Notes: a model not told the origin generated them from the letters alone. Positions 44,681-53,918 are shown, counted from the stretch's first letter. The stretch is DNA of 64,000 nt from Eutreptiella sp. 'Long Island Sound 2002' (GCA_964036045.1 OZ038380.1:10315913-10379912); one strand, 5' to 3'. A program made the numbers and translations.

Positions 44681-46366
44681 CAAAGTGGCCACCTCACCCC
44701 TGCCGTATCGGGGATCCCCACCGCTTCAGAGCGCGGGGCAAAATCAGAAGTGGCCCACAAGTGGGCGAAATGGCTACCTCACCCCTGCCGTATCGGGGAT
44801 CCCCACCGCTTCAGAGCGCGGGGCAGAATCAGAAGTGGCCCACAAGTGGGCCAAGTGGCTACCTCACCCCTGCCGTATCGGGGATCCCCACCGCTTCAGA
44901 GCGCGGGGCAGAATCAGAAGTGGCCCACAAGTGGGCAAAGTGGCTACCTCACCCCTGCCGTATCGGGGATCCCCACCGCTTCAGAGCGGGGGGCAGAATC
45001 AGAAGTGGCCCACAAGTGGGCGAAATGGCTACCTCACCCCTGCCGTATCGGGGATCCCCACCGCTTCAGAGCGCGGGGCAGAATCAGAAGTGGCCCACAA
45101 GTGGGCAAAGTGGCTACCTCACCCCTGCCGTATCGGGGATCCCCACCGCTTCAGAGCGCGGGGCAGAATCAGAAGTGGCCCACAAGTGGGCGAAGTGGCT
45201 ACCCCACCCCTGCCGTATCGGGGATCCCCACCGCTTCAGAGCGGGGGGCAAAATCAGAAGTGGCCCACAAGTGGGCAAAGTGGCTACCCGGCCCCTGCCG
45301 TATCGGGGATCCCCACCGCTTCAGAGCGCGGGGCAGAATCAGAAGTGGCCCACAAGTGGGCGAAATGGCTACCTCACCCCTGCCGTATCGGGGATCCCCA
45401 CCGCTTCAGAGCGGGGGGCAAAATCAGAAGTGGCCCACAAGTGGGCGAAATGGCTACCTCACCCCTGCCGTATCGGAGATACCCACCGCTTCAGAGCGGG
45501 GGGCAGAATCAGAAGTGGCCCACAAGTGGGCCAAGTGGCTACCTCACCCCTGCCGTATCGGGGATCCCCACCGCTTCAGAGCGGGGGGCAAAATCAGAAG
45601 TGGCCCACAAGTGGGCGAAAGGGCTACCTCACCCCTGCCGTATCGGGGATCCCCACCGCTTCAGAGCGCGGGGCAGAATCAGAAGTGGCCCACAAGTGGG
45701 CCAAGTGGCTACCCCACCCCTGCCGTATCGGGGATCCCCACCGCTTCAGAGCGCGGGGCAGAATCAGAAGTGGCCCACAAGTGGGCGAAATGGCTACCTC
45801 ACCCCTGCCGTATCGGGGATCCCCACCGCTTCAGAGCGGGGGGCAAAGTCAGAAGTGGCCCACAAGTGGGCGAAATGGCTACCTCACCCCTGCCGTATCG
45901 GGGATCCCCACCGCTCCATAGCGGGGGGCAGAATCAGAAGTGGCCCACAAGTGGGCCAAGTGGCTACCTCACCCCTGCCGTATCGGGGATCCCCAGGGCT
46001 TCAGAGCGGGGGGCAGAATCAGAAGTGGCCCACAAGTGGGCGAAATGGCTACCTCACCCCTGCCGTATCGGGGATCCCCACCGCTTCAGAGCGGGGAGCA
46101 AAATCATAAGTGGCCCACAAGTGGGCAAAGTGGGTACCTCACCCCTGCCGTATCGGGGATCCCCACCGCTTCAGAGCGGGGGGCAGAATCAGAAGTGGCC
46201 CACAAGTGGGCAAAGTGGCTACCTCACCCCTGCCGTATCGGGGATCCCCACCGCTTCAGAGCGGGGGGCAAAATCAGAAGTGGCCCACAAGTGGGCCAAA
46301 TGGCTACCTCACCCCTGCCGTATCGGGGATCCCCACCGCTTCAGAGCGGGGGGCAAAATCAGAAAA

Positions 46367-46667
46367 AAGGGCTTTTTGTTTCTAATTTTTTTACTGAGTA
46401 AAAAAAAAATAATTTTCTACTCAGTTTTTTACTGAGTAAAAAAAAAAAAAAATTTTCTACTCAGTTTTTTACTGAGTAAAAAAAAAAAATTGTTTCCTAC
46501 TCAGTTTTTTACTGAGTAAAAAGAAAAAAAAAAATTTTTCCACTCAGTTTTGCAACTGAGTAGAAACCCCACTTACTGAGTAAAAAAAACTTTTTTTACT
46601 CAGTTTAAAACTGAGTAAAAAAAAAAAATTTTTTTAAAATTTTTTACTCAGTTTTACCACGGACCCC
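46367..46667 (+). repeat. AT-rich hairpin block ending ACCACGGACCC, right flank of satellite A
   Basis: About 285 bp in which ACTGAGTAAAAAAA and TTTTCTACTCAGTTTT alternate about five times. Adjacent ACTCAGT and ACTGAGT words form short hairpins with T-rich loops. It ends in TTTTACCACGGACCCC at 46652-46667, matching the end of the satellite B flank (TTTACCGCGGACCC). Confidence 0.9.
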
Positions 46668-46970
46668 AGAAATCGCGGTCGGCCCTTGGAATTCACTCCT
46701 CCCCCGGAATTCACTTGACAAGTGCGACCCTAACAGAAGCCCCCTGTATGACAAGCGAGGGTACCCAACGGTGGGGGGCGGGTAACCGATAGCAGTTGGA
46801 GGGTAAGGCACAAGTCAGTGACGGCATACCAAATTGGTTCCTCGCATCCACGGCGGCCCTCTGGCGCACGGCGCCAAATTGACCCCCCGCTCGACGAAGG
46901 CACTTAAGGGGCATGTGGTGCTGAGGAAGACAATTGGACAGTGCCCCATACCCACAGGCCGTTCATTCTC
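46668..46970. other. No recognisable feature
   Basis: Unique sequence between the AT block and a minisatellite. No supported gene. Confidence 0.4.
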
Positions 46971-46973
46971 ATT

Positions 46974-47236
46974 GTCCCCAAGTTCCCATTCTATGTCCCC
47001 AATTTCCGAAGTCAATGTCCCCCAGTTCCCATTCTATGTCCCCAAGTTCCCAAGGAAATGCCTCCAAGTTCCCAACCCATGTCCCCGAGTTCCCATTCTA
47101 TGTCCCCAAGTTCCCAACCCAATGTCCCCAAGTTCCCATTCTATGTCCCCAAGTTCCCAACCCAATGTCCCCAAGTTCCCATTCTATGTCCCCAAGTTCC
47201 CAAGTCAATGTCACCAAGTTCCCATTCTGTGTCCCT
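46974..47236 (+). repeat. 21-22 bp minisatellite
   Basis: About twelve copies of TGTCCCCAAGTTCCCA with alternating TTCTA and ACCCAA ends, giving a 21/22-bp alternation. All three plus frames are open over it and encode Pro/Ser/Val repeats. Regarded as non-coding. Confidence 0.93.
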
Positions 47237-47389
47237 CTCAAGGCACAGTCAACAATTGTAGGATGCTTGTGCAAAGAAGGGTAGATTACCCTTTAGTGCC
47301 ATTTGTTTGAGCACGATCAGCTAGACAGGTGTTGTTGTGGTCTAATTTAGCTTTCAAAGAGAACTCCTAACGAAGAATGTAGGGAGGAA

Positions 47390-48394
47390 GTGCCGTTCAC
47401 CAGTGCGCACGCAGTGGTGAGCGTGGGCAACTACCTGAACCCTAGTTTTGTGCCTTTTTTGCAAGCTATTAAGTTGGTTTCTTCGGTGGAAAATTCGTTT
47501 GATTGTATGAATGGCATCCATTTAATTGGAACAAAGTGCATGCATGAATCATGGGGGTACAGAGGAGAGGACTTTGATCTCTGGGAACTTGATATTAAAG
47601 ACTTCTTCCCCTCAATGGACCAAGATGCGATGATTTCAGCAGTTCAGGAACTCCATGATCTGATTGCGGCTACACGCCGATTATGATGCCATAAAGACGA
47701 GGGACTGTGGTTCTCCATCCACTCTGAAACCCGTAAGCTCGACCGAATCAGGAAGAGCTCAGCCAGCCAGTTTCAGGTGATTTTATTTCAAAAAATTCTG
47801 GAATACCTCAGATTCGAATTGTTCCATCATGACATGTTTGTCATGTGTAATAGGATAATGCAGCAGCAACGTGGCGTTGCCATTGGCGGCACCACATCCG
47901 CCCAATTATCACCAATCTTTTGCATGGTCAGGGGAATTGCTTTTTATGACAGACCGTGGGAGCAGAAGAAGTAAGACATTGAGGAATACTTTCCCGCTGG
48001 CGACGTCCCTCTGCTCCCTTTCCGGTTTGGGGATAATCTGGTACGCTTATGTCGACGCTCTGTTAACCTGGAACCTGTGAAGAGCTTTTTTGAGAGCCTG
48101 TATGACCTACAGCTCCAGCATGAAGGGAGGGGGGCCCATTTAGATTCACTTGAAGCCCACCTCCAATGGTGTCCAGACACATTCCAGGTCAGGGTGACAA
48201 TGAAGGACAAAGTGCAGTTACAGGAGCTAGTGGACCAGAGACGCCGAATAGCGAGGTACCCGGATTGGTATGCGACAAATACCCAAACCACCTTACGCTC
48301 TCTCCTGCCCTCCTTAGCCCTGATATGCCAGACTGTCGGCTACAATCCCCAAATCATGGTGAACCATTCCGAATGCTATCTATCGGAAAAGTGA
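47390..48394 (+). pseudogene. Reverse transcriptase gene with two in-frame stops
   Basis: One frame runs for about 1 kb with only two stops, TGA at 47684 and TAA at 47972. It contains the RT palm motifs in order: motif A ELDIKDFFPSMD (47605 on), motif B RGVAIGGTTSAQLSPIF, and a motif-C-like FRFGDNLV in place of the usual YxDD. A C-terminal thumb-like region follows (LEAHLQWCPDTFQVRVTMKD). RTs with R-x-x-D-N in place of YxDD occur in algal/protist retroelements, to my memory; the precise clade is not certain. The frame opens upstream without ATG (TPNEECREEVPFTSAH). The in-frame stops show that this copy is decayed. Confidence 0.82.
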
Positions 48395-49048
48395 GAACTT
48401 TTGTCTATTTTTTGCAACTTGCTTGGTCAACGCAACAGAATGAGTTGCGCCAGTGAAACGGTCCACTTCCAGGCGCATCCCGCGTTCCGATAGGCAATGG
48501 TACATCATGACTGTGGCAGTAGAGGCTAAGGTTCCTTGTCAGTTTCCTAATGCTTTGCAATCGGCAATGCTGCTGAAGACCATCCCACGGTAACAGGCCA
48601 CTTCTGAACGGAGCAGACACCAGCAGAGATTTGGAAGATCCAAGCCGCAATCGGCTGCCATGCAAACACCGAGCCCGTGCTATTTTGATCCGCGAATGCG
48701 GCCCACCCTTGTTTGAGACTCGGTCATTGATTGACACTGCTATGCGGAAATGGGCAACAGCGAAACAACGAAGGGTGTATCATAAGATGGGCCGCGCTAA
48801 AAGACCGCAGCGTGAGGCAATGAATTGCAGTGAATTCTGATAGTGATAGTGCTGTAAGTTCCTCCACATCATCATCAGACTTTAGCACCTCAGGTTCTAG
48901 TGACAGCACAAGTTCAAACTCTTCAAATTTGTCTGTCAGTTCTTATAGTGATTCAGAGGGCAGCACGGACCTTGCCTGTGAAGTAGAGGAACGCGCCAGA
49001 AGTGTTGCAACCTCATTGGCGCAAGATAAACAGCAAGATGTGTCCTAG
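48395..49048 (+). pseudogene. C-terminal remainder of the RT element (frameshifted), Ser/Asp-rich tail
   Basis: After the RT frame ends, coding character continues in shifted frames: SRRIPRSDRQWYIMTVAVEA with VPCQFPNALQSAMLLKTI (about 48475-48590), then CGPPLFETRSLIDTAMRKWA in a second frame. The last is a serine/aspartate-rich tail (48833-49046, with DFSTSGSSDSTSSNSSNLS) closed by TAG. This suggests one long polyprotein broken by at least two frameshifts. Functions of these parts are not recognised. Confidence 0.5.
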
Positions 49049-49261
49049 CCACCCCCTCCACACATGGGTGGGGCGCTCTTCGCTCGGTGCTGGGGGTAGG
49101 CACACTTGTATTGGAGCGCCCAAGCGAGGCGCTGGGGGGGAAGGGATGGTCAGGCACAGCGGGTTTGCGGGTGTGTTCAGATCTCGGCGGTAAGGCATTG
49201 TGAGTTCTCTGTGCTGCACAACACCGTAGATGCGCCGTCTGTGGCTGCTGGGCTGTCTGGC

Positions 49262-49485
49262 AGCAATCCAATATTGAAGGGGGAGGGAGGGGGGATGTAC
49301 TACAAGGGGGGGAGGAGGGGTCTGAAAGGGGGGGGGGCTGGCTGGGACCCCCCGTCCCCCTATGGTCCCCGCCGAAAGCGGGCCACAAGATTTTGAAGCT
49401 TAAATCCTCTCGGCACCCAAGGTGCCGACGCAACATTTTGGCTGTTAGCCTCAAACGTTGGAAGGGGAGGGGGGGGGGGGGGGGA
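49262..49485 (+). repeat. Dispersed poly-G-flanked module, copy 2
   Basis: Matches 21120-21290 in order: CCCCCTATGGTCCCCGCCGA, AAGCTTAAATCCTCTCGG, ATTTTGGCTGTTAGCCTCAA. This copy has an extra CACCCAAGGTGCCGACGCAA between them. G-runs border both ends; the right run (49469-49484) is one of the longest in the window. It starts about 200 bp after the RT element. Confidence 0.85.
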
Positions 49486-50394
49486 CCCCTCGTCCTGCAG
49501 TGTACGGCCGTTCTAGTATTGCCCTGGCCAGTGGGCCCCGTCGCACGTTATTCATCAGCAAGTTCACTGCATCACATCCAGGTCTTTGCTGGGGGACTTT
49601 CCCGGTGCTTCCGCCTGAGTTCGTTGCGGTCCTCCTCCCTCATATACAAACGTATATCGAAGGAGGGGGGGGGGGGGGGCTCATTGCCACCAAGTCCAGC
49701 GAGGGCAGCAGATTCAAAGACGCTTTGGGCGTCACGGGCATGTGTGGCATTGGCGACCGGAAGGCCGTGCAGGTTGTGCCCAACGTTCTGGGCATGTTTC
49801 CACCGCTTGCCTGGTCTGAGCCGGGTGTTCGCGGAACGAGGGCGGGGGGTCAGGGCCTTAGGAAGGCAGTCGACGCGGACGGAGGCGGCACCAGCGAGAC
49901 CAGTCTCCGGTGTTTGCGGAGCAGCGGAGGTGTGTTTGTTTGCGTCTCCGAGACGGCCGACACGCCACTACTCTCTTTTTCTGGTCACGGCCGCGGACCC
50001 TCGTGGGGGGTCTGTGCTCGGCCGGATGGGCGGGGGGGGGGGGTCAGGCAGGGCTGCATCAGAAGGGAAGGGACCTCAGAGGCGGCCCCAGAGGCGGTGA
50101 GGCAGGCGGTTGGAGGAGGTTGCCAAAGCGGTTGGGGCGGTTACTGTCGGTTACAAGTGCCATGGAGGCCGGCACTTGGCGTCGGGGGGGGACAGTGGCT
50201 GGGCGTTGGCTGGGCGCCCTGGAGAAGGCGGGGGGGTTACCTCCCCGCCTTCCAATGCATCCCTGGGGCTGGGTCACTTCCATGGGGGCGCAATCATCAT
50301 TCACACTGCATCATTTCTGGTGTCCAGAGGGATGTACAATAAAGTAAAGGAAGTCACTTTCTGAGTGTCTATTTTTTTTCGAATCTTATCGCTC
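49486..50394 (+). other. Possible decayed transcription unit ending in AATAAA
   Basis: Two plus frames are open for 235 and 294 codons, interrupted by G-runs. Protein-like stretches occur (HPGLCWGTFPVLPPEFVAVL, EGSRFKDALGVTGMCGIGDR), but no family is recognised. CAATAAAG at 50337-50344 could be its polyadenylation signal. Probably a mobile-element or gene relic. Confidence 0.35.
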
Positions 50395-51570
50395 CATGCC
50401 TGAAAGCCCCAACCAGGGGTCCACGCAAGAATCTCCGTCGTCGTCGCACGAGGAGCAAGCACCGTAACTTGCAGCCCAAGTACCGAATTTCTTTGATCCA
50501 GACCTTGCGCTTGCTTACCGCCCGATCTACGCGACAGCGGACTTTCAGTACGTGGTGAGGTCTCCTGCCCCTTTCTTGATCAAATACGTCGTGCATGAAT
50601 TACTGCAACCCGAGGATTTCCCCCCGATCTGGCAGATCAGGACGAGCTGCCACCCCGGCCATCGCTCACTGGCTGATCCGATCGCTTGGTCTCTGACATC
50701 ATGCAGTCCAGCCCGAGTCGCAATTCTGACTCTGTATGTTTAGTTCCTGACTCGCCTGACACTGACACAAACAACATGGATAGGCAATTACTGAATCTTG
50801 CTGTGGAGGGATTAATCTCAATGAATCAAAAGAAGAAAGATTTATGGAAGACCTATTTTACCGTCACCTCTGAGATCAATGAGTCTACCTCTGACAAGTC
50901 CCCTGATGCAAAGAGAAAACGCTCGGCCTCGAATCACAAGTTGGATGAACTCCTGATGGAACTCAGCAGCTAACAACTCGAATTTTGGACATATCTCGAT
51001 AAATTCAAACATGTGCCACCGAGAGAGCCCCGGCCACAGGCTGTCGAATTGGGGAAGCAACTTGATGAAGTGATCAACGCAAAACATGATCTCAATCCCG
51101 GCCAAAAAGTCTCTTTACGAAAAGCAGAATCGGACATCTGCTCACAAATTGAAATTGTATACCACCAGATGGCCGACGTAGTCACAGGCAAAACCAAGCA
51201 TGACGATGCCGTCACCTACCAGCTACTTTCTCAGCGTAACACAATTTCGGATCAACGGCAGGCTCTCGACTGCTCTAAACCAGCCGGCTTCTCGAAAGCT
51301 AATGTCGCCGTCGTGAGTGCTATCCGTGAAAAACAAAATATGAATCTAAAGCCTACTCCGACCAACAGTCTTGCTGACGATGAACAGCAGCAACTCATGC
51401 AAGAATTCGGATGGGAGGGTTTTGGAGCAGCCCGGCAGTCCATCACACTGATCCGCCAGGACGTCCAACCAACCTCGTGGACAGGGCTTGGCAACATCAA
51501 TGAAAAGGGAATCAAAGCACCGTTCCCAAACCCCGAGATCTCATTTTTTGTTAATTTTAATTTTTAATGG
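50395..51570 (+). pseudogene. Decayed element ORF (ORF1-like), stops and one frameshift
   Basis: Clear coding character is spread over two frames. Frame one gives SPSSSHEEQAP, a TAA, then FFDPDLALAYRPIYATADFQ and FLIKYVVHELLQPEDFPP. A shift near 50635 is followed by frame two: DLADQDELPPRPSLTG, a TGA, VSDIMQSSPSRNSD, a basic/Ser stretch (SPDAKRKRSASNHKLDELLM), a TAA at 50971, then QLEFWTYLDKFKHVPPREPR and LNPGQKVSLRKAESDICSQI, ending GWEGFGAARQSI. No catalytic motif is visible. The size, NLS-like patch and context suggest a structural (gag-like) or accessory ORF of a retroelement, possibly related to the RT element 2 kb upstream. Confidence 0.55.
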
Positions 51571-52560
51571 TTATGAAACAAGACGAGTGTCTCTGCGTGA
51601 AGTTTGCAAATCCGGATTACTTCAGTACATTCGCCCCCGCCGCTTGGACCTGCTAATTGAGATCAATGAGGATGCGGTGCTTTCCAAGCTCACTGAATCT
51701 CTGCCCTCAGGCCACAGTATTCTACTTTCAGATTTCTGCATCAACGCGTGAAAGTACTCCGCAGATTCCTCATCAGACCTCTCAGCCAGGATCCTGACCT
51801 TTCATTGATGAAACTCCTTTAGCTTCAAGTTCCACAGATACTTGTTGTATAGAAATGTCAGGCGGAATCATGCAGTCCTATGCAGACTTTGTTGAAACTA
51901 TCCAACTGTAGCGACCACGGGGCTCTATTGGGCAGTCCCTCATTCACTGTGGTGAAGAGGTTGGTCCATAAACAAGGCGAACACTAAGCGTTCATCGTGG
52001 AATTATAATACGCTTGAAGGACTGCGTGACAGTCCCCAAAGCATCTCCCTTCCCTCTCTTCCACTGTCATGATTGACAGGTATGAAGAGTGCTGAAGTTA
52101 CCCACAAATTTCTTAACTTGTTGGTCCCTAAGATCGCAATGAAAGACTTTGGTGTGAAAAATCGGCTCTCTACAATGGACTCTTCCACTCTGAGAGGTGC
52201 ATTGAGAGCCCCTGAGGCTTAGATATTTCAATACAGAAGGCAGTGCCTTTTCTGGAATGTGGATAGCTTTCCTGTCAGTGGGCGCAGCTGGTAAAGAGAA
52301 AGCCCCGCACTCGTCAACAGCGCTATTCTTTATAGTGTACCAGGCTGGATGTTTCAGGAGGAAATTGAACAACTCCTCTGCAAACTGCAGCTAGGACATG
52401 ACAGAGTTACGCGCCTCACTTCCTGGAATCCTGGCTCAGCCAACTGTACCAGTTGGAGACTGTTGAGTGTCACGGTACCTGAAGGCGAGGTCAAGATCTT
52501 TCAGGATCAAGGATTCTCGACTCATTATATACAGGGATACAAACATCACTGAAGGAGTCC
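51571..52560 (+). other. Fragments of coding character, no intact gene
   Basis: Short plus-strand pieces look like protein (51588-51751 with RRLDLLIEINEDAVLSKLTE; 52081-52220 with VTHKFLNLLVPKIAMKDFGV; 52349-52440 with MFQEEIEQLLCKLQLGHDRV) but lie in different frames separated by stops. Most likely a continuation of the decayed element. Confidence 0.35.
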
Positions 52561-52885
52561 CTTCCATGTGGGGGGGGGGGGGTCTTCCTGGTTTGGCTCT
52601 GCCGCGGAGGGCTTTACTGAACCCTGGGCCTTGGGATAGCGGTGACGTTCTGCGCCCCTTGTCCGCCAAACCGTCGGCCTGCTCATTACCTCCGAGGCCC
52701 ATGTGGGAAGGGACGTGCAGCCATTGGGCCTCAGCCCCGATGTCATCCAGCAGCTGGAGGATCGGGGTCCACAGATCCGAATGGTGTGCCGGTCCCGACG
52801 GGGTTTGCCACTTATGGCGCCTCCACCGTATTTTTCGGGGGGTCAAGCCATGATGAGCGGCCGGGGCTTGCTCATCAGAAGGCAT
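52560..52885 (-). pseudogene. RNase H domain fragment of a retroelement
   Basis: On the minus strand, an ATG-started frame (52885) contains, from about residue 36 to 83, ILQLLDDIGAEAQWLHVPSH followed by MGLGGNEQADGLADKGRR. This is the C-terminal signature of retroelement RNase H (W..VpsH.G..GNe.AD.LA), keeping the conserved His and the last catalytic Asp. The earlier D-E-D part is missing or out of frame. A C-run in this frame (G-run on the plus strand, near 52569-52580) follows it. It is opposite in orientation to the RT and ORF1 relics, so it comes from another insertion. Confidence 0.75.
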
Positions 52886-53026
52886 TCGCGAAATCTCTCG
52901 GAATCAAGAGGCAGAGCTGTTCAGTGCTACGATTGTCCCACAAGGCGGTGCGGTAGCGGACATCACACATGGTAAGGACACGCTGCATCTGATGCCAGGC
53001 AATGCAGCGGGAACTGCCACGCCCAA

Positions 53027-53045
53027 AGGGTTAGGGTTAGGGTCA
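53027..53045 (+). repeat. Three TTAGGG-like repeats
   Basis: AGGGTTAGGGTTAGGGTCAG occurs just upstream of the end of the secreted-protein ORF region. Too short to be a telomere; it could be an interstitial telomere-type repeat or chance in G-rich DNA. Confidence 0.6.
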
Positions 53046-53147
53046 GGGCGCGTCCACCATGTTTTTTGTTTGGGGGTGGGGAGGGTGGTGCCCCAGATTT
53101 GCCGAACGTTTGCGTGAAGACACGGTTTTGAGCAATTCCAGGCGGTC

Positions 53148-53918
53148 TCACGTGCCCCCGTCGCCCCACCACATGCCCCGCTCCTGCGCGCTCCCCCGCT
53201 CGTTGGCGTTCCCCCCGGCCTCGCAGTGCGTGCCCCGGGTCTCGTAGGACTTCACCTTCACCGTGCCTCCCATGCCTCCCATGCCTCCCATGCCTCCCAT
53301 GCCTCCCGTGCCGTGGCGGCTCCGGTTCGGGCACTTCATGTCGAAGACGGACGGACTGCCGGGGCGGGACGCGCGGTCCGCCCAGCCCTGCACCTGACGC
53401 ATGCGGTTGCGCGCAGTGCGGCCATGCGTCTCCAGGTGCCGCCGCAGGCCGCCGTCCTGCAACTTGCCCAGCAAGCGCGGCCGCGCATGACGCTCCAGCG
53501 AGGTCCAGCGCCCCTCGCTCAGTGCCAGTGACGGTTCAATGTGGCACGGTATTGTCCTGTTGGGCGTGCATGGGTTTGCACTGTACTGCGGGGGCTGCGC
53601 CGCCAACTTCGCCTCCAGCGCGGCACCGTCGAAAGGGGGCAGCTCGACGCCCGCGCACGGCGCATGCGACCAATGATACCCTTCCGCGGCCTCAAACGTG
53701 TCGGAACCGCACGCGCCATCGTCCACTGTGCACCACGGCTTCACGTCCGGCGTATTCCAGCGCGCGCAGTGCGTGCCATACATGGGCTGGTGCCGCACAC
53801 TGGCTGGTCGTGTGATCTCGGGGTGATGGCGGGGGGCAGCTTGCTGGCCGTTGCATAGGCACAGCGCCGCGGAGCCCGGAATGATGATGAGCAGGGCGAT
53901 GACCTGTGCCGCGAGCAT
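53148..53918 (-). CDS. Predicted secreted protein with Cys4 domain and Gly-Met repeat
   Basis: An intact 256-codon minus-strand ORF starts at ATG (53918) in context TCAAAAGATGCTC. Residues 1-20 (MLAAQVIALLIIIPGSAALC) form a typical signal peptide. Residues 47-88 hold GTHCARWNTPDVKPWC, VDDGAC and EGYHWSHAPC, a C-x11-C-x6-C-x17-C pattern. It resembles small extracellular WC-containing modules (kringle-like) seen in protist surface proteins, but I would not name it. Residues 205-218 are a (GGM)n repeat from a CATGCCTCC minisatellite. The tail repeats GTHCEAGG, perhaps the start of a second, lost module. Inferred location: cell surface or secreted. Codon use is strongly GC-rich compared with the flanks. 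The C-terminus may have been created by truncation. Confidence 0.65.
   Translation of the reverse strand: MLAAQVIALLIIIPGSAALCLCNGQQAAPRHHPEITRPASVRHQPMYGTHCARWNTPDVKPWCTVDDGACGSDTFEAAEGYHWSHAPCAGVELPPFDGAALEAKLAAQPPQYSANPCTPNRTIPCHIEPSLALSEGRWTSLERHARPRLLGKLQDGGLRRHLETHGRTARNRMRQVQGWADRASRPGSPSVFDMKCPNRSRHGTGGMGGMGGMGGMGGTVKVKSYETRGTHCEAGGNANERGSAQERGMWWGDGGT

Larger units (their letters stand above)
35010..46366 (+). repeat. Satellite A, right array, 85-bp unit, ~133 copies, plus orientation
   Basis: 11.3 kb of nearly identical 85-bp units, each reading GCCGTATCGGGGATCCCCAC, then CGCTTCAGAGCGGGGGGCA and CAGAAGTGGCCCACAAGTGG. The unit is 85 bp (one more than a multiple of three) and has no stop in any plus frame, so every plus frame stays open for kilobases; frames of up to 2,180 codons are therefore expected without selection. 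An extra base near 39851 shifts the register once. Variant positions recur in blocks, revealing higher-order duplication. Confidence 0.99.

Noticed and set aside
8568-46366. CRISPR-like array
   Set aside because: Repeats are directly contiguous with no unique spacers, the context is eukaryotic and no cas-like genes are present.
35010-46435. Very long plus-strand open frames (up to 2,180 codons) over satellite A
   Set aside because: The 85-bp unit has no stop codon in any plus frame and its length is not a multiple of three, so every frame stays open automatically. The frames start with GTG/ATG inside the repeat and end only at mutated units or the array edge.
46834-47310. Pro/Ser/Val-rich proteins in three frames
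   Set aside because: All three frames of a 21-22 bp minisatellite are open.
48040-48080. YVDALL as a catalytic YVDD motif of the reverse transcriptase
   Set aside because: It lies in a different frame from motifs A and B. In the RT frame the same position reads FRFGDNLV.
47390-51570. Reassigned stop codons explaining the in-frame TGA/TAA of the element ORFs
   Set aside because: Frameshifts also occur in the same ORFs, and apparent host ORFs end at TAA and TAG in sensible places. Decay is simpler. That stops are one transition from Gln/Arg codons is true of all stops and not informative.
53027-53045. Telomere
   Set aside because: Only about three TTAGGG-like units inside unique sequence.
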